From positions 1-10,702 of the forward strand of contig CADCUU010000470.1 of assembly GCA_902805995.1 (NCBI GenBank): a DNA stretch of 10,702 nt, written 5' to 3'. The notes below the pieces were generated by a model. It had not been told where the DNA came from, searched no databases, and saw only the letters and a program-made list of their open reading frames with translations. Of the stretch, positions 1-6,788 are shown in pieces. This DNA comes from an uncultured Rubellimicrobium sp. GTDB taxonomy: Bacteria; Pseudomonadota; Alphaproteobacteria; Rhodobacterales; Rhodobacteraceae. Made by a program: the position numbers and the translations under genes. Each line of letters opens with the position of its first letter. Position 1 is the first letter of the stretch.

Positions 1-837
1 GCGGCGCTGTCACGCGCGCTGGAGGACGAGGACCATCGGCGCGACCGGGCGGAGGCTCTTCTCAGGCGCGCGGCGCAGGACGTCAACCGCTTCGAGACCT
101 GGTTCCGCCGCGTGCTCCTGTCGCTGCGTATGATCGGCTTCGAGACCTTCCTGGAAAAGGCGCCGGGCTATCCAGTGGCGGTGCCGCCGGACCCCAGGCT
201 CTGCCTAAGCCTGCCCGAGACGCGGCACCGGCGGATGCTCTTCCAAAAGGGCGGCGACAAGGGATTCGTGGTCTGGGACGGCCTAAAAGCCAGGCCGGCC
301 TGGGCCGGGGCGGCCCTGAGCTACAAGCACATGTTTCGAAGGCTCCGGGATGCGGGCGTGACGCGGGCCACCGTCTGCGAGGATGATGTCCTGTTCCCGC
401 CCGACTTCGACGAGCGCCTGAGGGTGGTGGAACGCTACCTGTCGCAGCGACCCTGGGACGTGTTCTCGGGGTTCATCGCGGATGCCAGCCGCAATCTCCG
501 GATCAAGGCGGTGGAGGAGTTCGAGGGCACGACCTTCGTGAGCATCGACCGGACGGTCAGCATGGTGTTCAACATCTATGGCGCCGAGGTCATGGATCAT
601 CTGGCGCAGTGGGATCCGTCCAACGCCAGCGTTCACGAGAACACCATCGACCGCTGGCTGGAGCGTCGCGGCGGGACGACGGTGGTGCTCACGCTGCCTT
701 TCCTGGTGAGGCACCGCCCCGACGTGTCCTCGACGATCTGGGGCTTTGAGAACACTCATTACGACAGGGTCCAGCAGAGATCGGAGCGGCTTCTGGCTGA
801 GCGCGTCGCGGCGTTCCGGGCGGGTCGTGGGACGTGA
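1..837 (+). CDS. Glycosyltransferase-like protein (family 25-like), 5' end outside window
   Basis: The frame is open from base 1 to a TGA at 835-837, so the gene starts upstream and only its last 278 codons are seen. GTG at 112 and ATG at 130 are possible internal starts, but codons 1-37 read as plausible charged helical protein continuous with the rest, so I treat the gene as 5'-truncated by the window. The segment around 301-405 reads GAALSYKHMFRRL followed by CEDDVLFPPDF. This layout (a conserved Ser in a G-x-LS-[HY] segment, then an acidic E-D-D motif at 379-387) resembles family 25 LPS glycosyltransferases, where the acidic motif binds metal and sugar nucleotide. The likely role is sugar transfer to a surface glycan, in the cytoplasm. 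No membrane segment is visible. The family 2 transferase downstream supports a polysaccharide context. Exact donor and acceptor are unknown, and assignment to family 25 is tentative. Confidence 0.6.
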   Translation, partial: AALSRALEDEDHRRDRAEALLRRAAQDVNRFETWFRRVLLSLRMIGFETFLEKAPGYPVAVPPDPRLCLSLPETRHRRMLFQKGGDKGFVVWDGLKARPAWAGAALSYKHMFRRLRDAGVTRATVCEDDVLFPPDFDERLRVVERYLSQRPWDVFSGFIADASRNLRIKAVEEFEGTTFVSIDRTVSMVFNIYGAEVMDHLAQWDPSNASVHENTIDRWLERRGGTTVVLTLPFLVRHRPDVSSTIWGFENTHYDRVQQRSERLLAERVAAFRAGRGT

Positions 838-1242
838 GAAACGGGGCCGCGAGTTGGTCCGTTCGGGCGGGATCTGGCTCATGAGGTCAAGGGTATGTGG
901 GGGCAGGGCCTGTACGGCGTGCCGTGGTGGCGATGGCACGGACTTGTAAGGTCCCGGGGGCGAGGGTCCGGTTGACCTGGGCCAAGCCCGTGGGCAAGAA
1001 GCGCCATGCGTGCAGGTGCTCCACCCCCCTTTGTCCATGGTCTTGGAGTCCGTGCCGTGGCCTGGAGTCGGAATGTGGCGCCTTGCCGCCCTTCGGCCCT
1101 TTTCGGGGTGCCCGGAGGACCCGAAGGGCTGGCTCGGTCGATTCGCGAATGGTTCTTCTGGGGAACTTTGCTGGTCCTGCTGGGCTGGGGTCGGGATGTG
1201 TCCGTGCAAGACATCCGAGGCGCGCTGCTGTGAAGCTCTGGA
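838..1242. other. 405-base gap with no recognisable gene
   Basis: I read all six frames. Short open frames exist on both strands, but they give proline-, arginine- and glycine-rich or otherwise featureless peptides with no motif and no convincing ribosome binding site. The stretch contains several inverted and direct repeats: GGCACGGACT at 935-944 against AGTCCGTGCC at 1047-1056, CGTGCCGTGG at both 918-927 and 1051-1060, and GCCCTTCGG at 1088-1096 against CCGAAGGGC at 1121-1129. None is followed by a T-run. It may hold the end of the upstream transcription unit and the promoter of the next gene, or be decayed coding sequence. Confidence 0.5.
1088..1129. repeat. 9-bp inverted repeat, possible hairpin
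   Basis: GCCCTTCGG (1088-1096) is perfectly complementary to CCGAAGGGC (1121-1129), with a 24-base loop that itself contains short C and G runs able to pair. No T-run follows on either strand, so a Rho-independent terminator is not demonstrated. It lies about 250 bases after the upstream gene's stop and 110 bases before the next start. Confidence 0.3.
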
Positions 1243-2178
1243 ATGGCCGGGTGTGACGTGCCGCATGTTCTGATTCTGATGGCCACCTACAACGGCGGCC
1301 GCTTTCTCGCGGATCAGCTCGGCAGCATCGAAGGGCAGGATCATGGGGAGTGGCGGCTGCTGATCTCGGACGACGGATCGACCGATGGGAGCCGCCAGTT
1401 GATCCGGGAGTTCATGCAGGGGCGGCCGGACGGTCAGGTGACGCTGGTGGAGGGGCCCGGGGCGGGGGCGGTCGCGAACTTCCGCAGCCTGCTGCGGCGT
1501 GCGGAGCTTCAAGGCTCCTGGGTTGCGTTCTGCGACCAGGACGATGTCTGGGATCGTGACCACCTGTCCCGGGGGCTGTCGGCCCTGCGGAGGGCGCAGG
1601 CGCCCCTGGCGATCTATGGCTGCCGGATGCGGATCTGCGACGAGGGGCTGAGGCCGACCGGGCTGTCGCCGCTGCCGACGCGCGCCCTGGGATTCCGCAA
1701 TGCCCTGGTCCAGAACGTGCTGAGCGGCAACACGATGATCATGACGCCCGCAGCGGCCTGCCTGTTGCAGCAGGCCGAGCCGGAAGCCGGCCCGATCCCG
1801 GTTCATGACTGGTGGGCCTATCAACTCGTCACCGGCGCGGGCGGGACCGCCATTCTGGACCCGGAGCCGGGCATCCTCTACCGGCAGCATGGCGGCAACG
1901 TGGTGGGGGCGAACCGGGGAGCAGGCGCCTTGCCGGGCCGCATCCGCCGCCATCTGAGCGGGACGCATCTGGCCTGGGCCCGCCAGAACAGTGCCGCTCT
2001 GGCCGCGTCGCTGCCGCGCCTCACGCCGGGCAACCGGCGAGTCCTGACGGATTTCGCCGAAGCACTGGATGCGCCCTGGCCCGCCAGGATCGCCAAGCTT
2101 CGCAGGTCCGGGGTCTATCACCAGAACGTTCAGGTCCGCCTCGCTTTCTGGTCGTCCGTCGCCGTGGGCTGGTTCTGA
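1243..2178 (+). CDS. Family 2 glycosyltransferase (rhamnosyltransferase-like)
   Basis: This 311-residue protein has the full GT-A signature of family 2. It has an N-terminal MATYNG (residues 13-18) for nucleotide binding, SDDGSTD (42-48), and a CDQDDVW block (97-103) whose D98-x-D100 is the metal-binding DxD. Farther on are HDWW (188-191) and YRQHGGN (213-219), a pattern common in RgpF/WbbL-like enzymes that add rhamnose or similar sugars to cell-surface polysaccharides. No transmembrane segment is seen, so it should act at the cytoplasmic face of the inner membrane. The ATG at 1243 is chosen because an in-frame TGA lies just upstream at 1231-1233; no good Shine-Dalgarno sequence precedes it. 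The final 50 residues are basic and unassigned. Neighbours are another transferase-like gene upstream and a transferase remnant downstream. The family is secure; the sugar is not. Confidence 0.88.
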   Translation: MAGCDVPHVLILMATYNGGRFLADQLGSIEGQDHGEWRLLISDDGSTDGSRQLIREFMQGRPDGQVTLVEGPGAGAVANFRSLLRRAELQGSWVAFCDQDDVWDRDHLSRGLSALRRAQAPLAIYGCRMRICDEGLRPTGLSPLPTRALGFRNALVQNVLSGNTMIMTPAAACLLQQAEPEAGPIPVHDWWAYQLVTGAGGTAILDPEPGILYRQHGGNVVGANRGAGALPGRIRRHLSGTHLAWARQNSAALAASLPRLTPGNRRVLTDFAEALDAPWPARIAKLRRSGVYHQNVQVRLAFWSSVAVGWF

Positions 2179-2252
2179 AGGCAGGGCCTGTGCGACTTGC
2201 TGCCAGCCCCCGGCGGGGCGGCCAGTTCCGGGCTCCGGACTTGGCGCGGGGC

Positions 2253-2558
2253 TCAGCGCGCGGCGCTGGCGCGTCGGGAGCTTCGAGTCGTTGAACGGTG
2301 GCCGGCTCTCTCGGCCTTGAGGATGCGATAGGACATGTCGCCTGGGCCGAGCGGCAGGACCGTGCCGTTCGGGGTCCGGCCCACGGCCTCGGCACGGGCG
2401 CTTAGGTCGAAGCAGTAGACCGGCGTCCCCGTCGCCAGGGCCTCATGAGTCGCGAAGGAGAAGGTCTCGGGGCAGACCGACGGGACCAGCCAACAGGTCA
2501 TGTTGGAGCGCCGTGCGATGTCCTCGACGCGGTAGCGGCCTGGGACGGGGACCTCAGG
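2253..2558 (-). pseudogene. C-terminal remnant of a family 4 glycosyltransferase
   Basis: Read on the minus strand, the frame ending with TGA at 2253-2255 gives GRYRVEDIARR, then LVPSVCPETFSFATHEALA, then GTPVYCFDLSARAEAV. This is the classic donor-binding half of a GT-B family 4 transferase, including a complete E-x7-E motif (glutamates encoded at 2466-2468 and 2442-2444) and the hydrophobic strand before PETFS. The similarity starts near 2543-2558 and fades after the SYRIL segment near 2319. Upstream the same frame runs on into sequence that does not resemble the N-terminal Rossmann domain, and then antisense to the kinase gene. No start codon with a ribosome site fits. About 80 recognisable residues remain of a family usually 350-400 long, so this is a 5'-truncated leftover. 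It lies between an intact family 2 transferase and the kinase, consistent with a polysaccharide cluster eroded by deletion. Confidence 0.7.
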
Positions 2559-2789
2559 TCGGGACCTCCTGAGGAGGATGGAGCTGGCTTGCGAAGGTTT
2601 GATCGCTTGGACGGCCAAGGATCCTGCGGGCTGACTTGGGGGCTTGGTCCGCTGCCGGCGGTGGTCCCCTACGGACCGTTGAACCGGCCGGATGGGAAAG
2701 CTAGATGTCCCGGGCAGTCGACCAGGACCAGAGGCCCCCATGCTGCCACACTCCCGGACAGCGCGGGCCAGCCTGTCGGTGAACATCTG
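2559..2789. other. Intergenic stretch before the kinase; nothing coding seen
   Basis: This stretch carries no recognisable protein in any frame. It begins with an odd palindrome, CCTCCT-G-AGGAGG, at 2565-2577, right where the transferase remnant stops resembling its family. It must hold the promoter of the kinase, but I could not point to convincing -35/-10 boxes. The kinase frame is open through it back to 2445, but the predicted residues look like non-coding translation. Confidence 0.4.
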
Positions 2790-5700
2790 ATGAACCTGGA
2801 CCTGCCGCCGGGGGGCGATATGCGCGGGCGCATCGCGGCCCTTGACTGGTCGCGCACGCCGATCGGCCCGGCCACCGGCTGGCCGCAGCCGCTGCGGACG
2901 CTTCTCGACGTGATGATGGGGTCGAGCCAGCCCATGTTCATCGCCTGGGGGGCCGATCACACGCTTCTCTACAACGACGCCTATGTCGCGATCCTCGCGG
3001 GGAAGCATCCGGGCGCGCTGGGGCGGTCCTTCCTGGACGTGTGGGAGGAGATCCGCGCGGACCTTTTGCCCATCGTCGAGCAGGCCCTGCGCGGCGAGGC
3101 CGTGACCATGGACGACATCACGCTCATGATGGAGCGAAGAGGCTATGCGGAGGAGGCGCATTTCGCCTTCTCCTACACGCCGGTGCGGGATGCGGGCGAC
3201 GTCATCGCGGGTTTCTTCTGCGTCTGTCAGGAAACCACGGCCCAGGTCATGGCCGAACGGCGGCTGCACGAAAGCGAGGCGCGGGCGCGCAGGGGAGCCG
3301 AGCGGGTGCGGCTCGCTCTCGATGCGGGGGCGATCATCGGCACCTGGCTCTGGGACCTGCCCACGGATCGCTTCACCGTGGACGAGGCGTTTGCCCAGGC
3401 CTTCGGGCTTGATCCTGCCCTCGGGCGCGAGGGGCTGAGCCTAGAGGAGGTGATCAGCACGGTGCACCCCGAGGACCGTCCCGGGCTGGCCGAGGCCATC
3501 TCGGAGGCGATCGGGCGGGGCGGGCGCTATGCCCACCAGTACCGGGTGCGGCGCGCGGACGGGCGCTACTACTGGATCGAGGCCAATGGCCGCGTGGACA
3601 AGGGGCCCGACGGCACGCCCCTGAGCTTTCCGGGGGTGCTGCTCGACGTGGAGGAGCGCCGCCGCGCGGAACAAGGCCTGCGGGAGGCGACCCGGCGCTT
3701 TGACGCGATCCTGAGCAACACCCGCGAGGCGGTGTTCCTGATGGATCACAACCAGCACTGCGTCTATGCCAACGCTGCCGCCGAGACGCTGACGGGGTAT
3801 CGCTTCGAGGAGATGCAGGGCCGGCCCCTGCACGACGTGGTCCACCACAAGCGGCCGGACGGCAGCCACTACCCGCTCGATGAGTGCCCCATCGACCGCG
3901 CCTTTCCCGCGTGCGCGCAGATGAGCGGCGAGGAGCTGTTCGTGGCCCGCGACGGCTCGTTCTATCCGGTGGCCTTTACCGCGAGCCCCGTGCTGGATGA
4001 CGAGGGCAGGCCAGTCGGCACCGTGATCGAGGCGCGGGGCATCGCGGAGGAGAAGGCCCGCGACGACGCCCTGCGCGAAAGCGAGGAACGGTTCCGCAAC
4101 ATGGCCGACCACGCGCCGGTGATGATGTGGGTCACCGACGAGACCGGCCATTGCACCTACCTCAACCGGGTCTGGTACGAGTTCACCGGCCAGACCGAGC
4201 AGGAGGCGCTCGGCCTGGGCTGGCTGGAGGCCACGCATCCCGACGACAAGGACGAAGCCGAGCGGGTCTTTCTGGAGGCGACCGCGCGCGGCATCGCGTT
4301 CCGCATCGAATACCGGCTCCGGCGCGCGGACGGCGCCTGGCGCTGGGCCATCGATGCGGCGGCGCCCCGCTTTGGCGCCAAGGGCGAGTTCCTGGGCTTC
4401 ATCGGCTCGGTCATCGACATCGACGACCGACGGATCGTCGAGGAGCGGTTGCGCGAAAGCGAGGAGCGATATCGCACCTTGTTCGAGACCATTGAATCGG
4501 GCTTCTGCATCGCCCAGGTGCGCGAAGCGGCGGGACGCGTCGACTACCGGGTGATCGAGGCCAATCCAGCCTTCTTCCGGCAGACGGGCTTTCCCGAGGC
4601 GATCGTGGGCCGCTGGCTTCGCGAGGCGGCGCCTATGCTGGAGGAGCACTGGTTCGAAACTTATGGCCGCGTGGCCCGCACAGGGGAGCCCGTCCGCTTC
4701 GAGCAGCCCTCGGAGATGCTGGGGCGGTGGTTCGACGTTTATGCCTTCCGGCAGGGCGATCCCGCGGAAGGTCGCATCGGCATCCTGTTCAACGACATCA
4801 CCGCGCGCCGTAACGCCGAGGTGGCCCTGCGCGAGCTGAACGAGACGCTGGAGCACCGGGTCGAGGAGGCCATCGCCCAGCGCGAGCAGGCCGAGGAGGC
4901 GCTGCGGCAAAGCCAGAAGATGGAGGCGGTGGGCCAGCTCACGGGGGGGATCGCGCACGACTTCAACAACATGCTGGCCGCGGTGGTGGGCTCTCTCGAC
5001 CTGCTGGGACGGCGCATCGGGGACGGGGACCCGCGGGCGCGGCGCTATGTGGACGGAGCCATGGAGGGCGCGCGGCGGGCGGCGCTGCTGACCCAGCGGC
5101 TTCTGGCCTTCTCGCGGCAGCAGCCTCTCCGGCCCGAGCCGGTGGACGTGAACCGGCTCGTGCAGGGGATGTCCGACCTCCTCAGCCGGTCGCTGGGGGC
5201 GGGCGTGCGGCTCGAGACGGTGCTGTCGGGCGGGCTATGGCGGGCCCATGCCGACCCCAACCAGCTCGAGAACGTGATCCTGAACCTTGCCGTGAATGCC
5301 CGCGACGCCATGGCCGGGGCCGGGCGCCTCACCATCGAGACGGGGAACGCGCATCTCGACTCCCATTATGGGGCCGGGCATCTTGGCGTAGCCCCGGGGC
5401 AGTACATCCAGATCGCCGTGAGCGACACGGGGACCGGGATGACGCCCGAGGTCATCGCCAAGGCCTTCGATCCCTTCTTCACCACCAAGCCGGTAGGCCA
5501 GGGGACGGGGCTGGGGCTCAGTCAGGTCTACGGCTTCGTCAGGCAGTCGGGCGGGCACGTGAAGATCTATTCCGAGCCCGGTCAGGGGACGACGGTGAAG
5601 GTCTACCTGCCGCGTCTTCTGGGCGCGCCGGTCGAGGAGGCGGAGGAGGCCGTGTCGGAGGACCTCCCCCGGGGCGAGGCGCAGGAGGTGGTGCTCGTCG

Positions 5701-6050
5701 CCGAGGACGAGGAGATGGTGCGCCGCTTCACTGTCGAGGCGTTGGCCGAGCTGGGCTACCGGGTGCTGGAGGCCCCGGGGGGTCAGGCTGCGCTGCGGCT
5801 CCTGGACGCGCATCCCGAGGTGACGCTCCTGTTCACCGACATCGTCATGCCCGACATGAACGGCCGTCAGTTGGCCGATGAGGCGCTGCGGCGCAGGCCG
5901 GGGCTGAAGGTGCTCTTCACCACGGGCTACACGCGCAACGCGGTTGTCCATAACGGCGTGCTCGATCCCGGGGTGCAGCTGATCGGCAAGCCCTTCACCG
6001 TCGAGGAGCTGGCGGCCAAGCTGCGCGAGGTGCTGGACGGCGGCGCTTAA
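2790..6050 (+). CDS. Hybrid sensor histidine kinase with five PAS-type domains and a C-terminal receiver
   Basis: From ATG 2790 the protein is 1086 residues. It has five PAS-type sensor units (about 46-151, 173-290, 303-424, 434-548, 560-674), the first rather degenerate. A coiled-coil linker (674-717) leads to HisKA with GGIAHDFNN (phospho-acceptor His723), then HATPase_c with the N-box NLAVNARDAM (Asn836), DTGTGM, FDPFFTTK and GTGLGLS. The receiver (966-1086) has EDE acidic residues, FTDIVMP (Asp1017), TTGY and KPF. There is no signal peptide, membrane helix or DNA-binding domain, so it is a cytoplasmic sensor signalling by phosphorelay to a partner not in this window. The frame is open back to 2445, but upstream residues look non-coding. 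ATG 2790 keeps a GGDM segment seen in relatives; ATG 2820 is an alternative. Neither has a strong Shine-Dalgarno. PAS 3 has the DECPI block found in a common PAS subgroup. Ligand unknown. Confidence 0.9.
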   Translation: MNLDLPPGGDMRGRIAALDWSRTPIGPATGWPQPLRTLLDVMMGSSQPMFIAWGADHTLLYNDAYVAILAGKHPGALGRSFLDVWEEIRADLLPIVEQALRGEAVTMDDITLMMERRGYAEEAHFAFSYTPVRDAGDVIAGFFCVCQETTAQVMAERRLHESEARARRGAERVRLALDAGAIIGTWLWDLPTDRFTVDEAFAQAFGLDPALGREGLSLEEVISTVHPEDRPGLAEAISEAIGRGGRYAHQYRVRRADGRYYWIEANGRVDKGPDGTPLSFPGVLLDVEERRRAEQGLREATRRFDAILSNTREAVFLMDHNQHCVYANAAAETLTGYRFEEMQGRPLHDVVHHKRPDGSHYPLDECPIDRAFPACAQMSGEELFVARDGSFYPVAFTASPVLDDEGRPVGTVIEARGIAEEKARDDALRESEERFRNMADHAPVMMWVTDETGHCTYLNRVWYEFTGQTEQEALGLGWLEATHPDDKDEAERVFLEATARGIAFRIEYRLRRADGAWRWAIDAAAPRFGAKGEFLGFIGSVIDIDDRRIVEERLRESEERYRTLFETIESGFCIAQVREAAGRVDYRVIEANPAFFRQTGFPEAIVGRWLREAAPMLEEHWFETYGRVARTGEPVRFEQPSEMLGRWFDVYAFRQGDPAEGRIGILFNDITARRNAEVALRELNETLEHRVEEAIAQREQAEEALRQSQKMEAVGQLTGGIAHDFNNMLAAVVGSLDLLGRRIGDGDPRARRYVDGAMEGARRAALLTQRLLAFSRQQPLRPEPVDVNRLVQGMSDLLSRSLGAGVRLETVLSGGLWRAHADPNQLENVILNLAVNARDAMAGAGRLTIETGNAHLDSHYGAGHLGVAPGQYIQIAVSDTGTGMTPEVIAKAFDPFFTTKPVGQGTGLGLSQVYGFVRQSGGHVKIYSEPGQGTTVKVYLPRLLGAPVEEAEEAVSEDLPRGEAQEVVLVAEDEEMVRRFTVEALAELGYRVLEAPGGQAALRLLDAHPEVTLLFTDIVMPDMNGRQLADEALRRRPGLKVLFTTGYTRNAVVHNGVLDPGVQLIGKPFTVEELAAKLREVLDGGA

Positions 6051-6673
6051 CTGCGCCTGATCGCTGCGAGGGCGAGCACCTCGCCGTCTCCGGTTGCCTG
6101 AGTGCGCTCTCCCGGATGCAGGGCGAGCGTGTGCATGGGGGGAAGCTCGCGCCCGGCCACCCGGGCGGGTCCGCTGAAATGGAGGAAGCGTTCGAGCCCT
6201 TCGTCCAAGTCCGACGTGACGTATGCTGCGTCGTCGAGCGGATGCAGGTGCAGCCGGAGATTGCCGTTGGGCCCGTCGAGAAGCAGGGAGCCGTCCGTGG
6301 GGCGCAGGGCCTTTGGGGCGAAGGGGACCCCAGGTCGCGCGGCGGCTTGGGCGAGGGTGGCCGGAGTCTGCGGGCGGAGCCGCCAGGCCGAGCCGGGCGG
6401 CAGGTGGAGGCCCCAGTCGCCATCGGCGTCGAGCAAAACGGTCATGGCGGACGGGTGGATGACATCGACGGCAATGGCCCCGGCCAGGAGCACGAGGACC
6501 ACCTCCTCCTCCGCGGCGCCCTCGATGACGGCTCCGTCCGCGAGTTCGTCGATATGGAGGCTCAGGAGGTCGTGGAAGCCAATGGCCCGCCCGTCGATCT
6601 CCACCGGGCGGGGCGTCGGGCCCGCGCCGGGGAGATCGATGAGCCGGTCGAAGTCGGGTTCTATGATTGTCAT
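6047..6673 (-). CDS. Putative cupin-fold protein, IolB/KduI-like
   Basis: This is a 208-residue protein starting MTIIEPDFDR. A beta-rich first half contains EEEVVLVLLAG (residues 55-65), then LHLPPGSAWRLRPQTPATLAQA (split here as LHLPPGSAWRL 89-99 and RPQTPATLAQA 100-110), the spacing and wording expected of the 'LPPG' turn of IolB/KduI-type bicupins. A second half (about 137-205) has paired strands with HLHP and ALHPGER. The clear metal-binding histidine cluster of true isomerases is not obvious, so I do not assign 5-deoxy-glucuronate isomerase activity; a binding or regulatory role is possible. No signal peptide or membrane segment is seen, so it is probably cytosolic. The ATG at 6673-6671 has no good Shine-Dalgarno sequence. 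It lies 115 bases behind the aldo/keto reductase on the same strand, perhaps its own unit because of the hairpin between. Its TAA overlaps the kinase's TAA. Confidence 0.55.
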   Translation of the reverse strand: MTIIEPDFDRLIDLPGAGPTPRPVEIDGRAIGFHDLLSLHIDELADGAVIEGAAEEEVVLVLLAGAIAVDVIHPSAMTVLLDADGDWGLHLPPGSAWRLRPQTPATLAQAAARPGVPFAPKALRPTDGSLLLDGPNGNLRLHLHPLDDAAYVTSDLDEGLERFLHFSGPARVAGRELPPMHTLALHPGERTQATGDGEVLALAAIRRS

Positions 6674-6749
6674 GACGCTGGCCGGGGGTGCTGCGTCCGA
6701 TCGGGGAACGGGGTGTGGGTCAGGGTCATGCGGGCAGCATAGGGGTGGG

Positions 6750-6780
6750 CCGGGGCGGGTTCCAGCGCGGCCCGCCCCGG
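6750..6780 (-). terminator. GC-rich hairpin after the aldo/keto reductase gene
   Basis: CCGGGGCGGG (6750-6759) and CCCGCCCCGG (6771-6780) form a perfect 10-bp all-GC stem with an 11-base loop, 8 bases beyond the reductase stop codon. In the minus-strand transcript it is followed by C/A-rich sequence rather than a U-run, so it is a terminator candidate of the U-less type or an RNA 3'-end stabiliser. It lies between the reductase and the cupin-like gene and may lower expression of the latter. The stem is seen directly; the function is inferred. Confidence 0.5.
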
Positions 6781-6788
6781 TTCGGCGG

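Noticed and set aside
283..2121. Long minus-strand open frame (612 codons) across the two glycosyltransferase genes
   Set aside because: The translation is Arg/Pro/Gln-rich with no motif, and it mirrors codon bias of the plus-strand genes; it is a typical antisense shadow in GC-rich DNA.
2254..2268. CAGCGC-GCG-GCGCTG hairpin as a terminator
   Set aside because: Six-base stem with a 3-base loop and no T-run on either side; it lies at the very end of the transferase remnant, and GC-rich DNA gives many such stems by chance.
2572..2597. AGGAGG followed directly by ATG as the start of a small protein
   Set aside because: The ribosome site abuts the ATG with no spacer, and the frame ends after 18 codons without any recognisable feature.
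2445..2789. N-terminal extension of the kinase to ATG 2445
   Set aside because: These 115 codons run antisense to the transferase remnant, show no domain, and lie upstream of the first conserved kinase-family residues.
3441..4958. Minus-strand open frame (505 codons) inside the kinase gene
   Set aside because: The kinase frame carries unmistakable PAS and HisKA motifs here. The antisense product has no recognisable domain.
6670..6729. 19-codon upstream open frame whose TGA overlaps the cupin-like ATG
   Set aside because: The overlap would fit translational coupling, but there is no Shine-Dalgarno sequence, no motif and no way to test conservation here.
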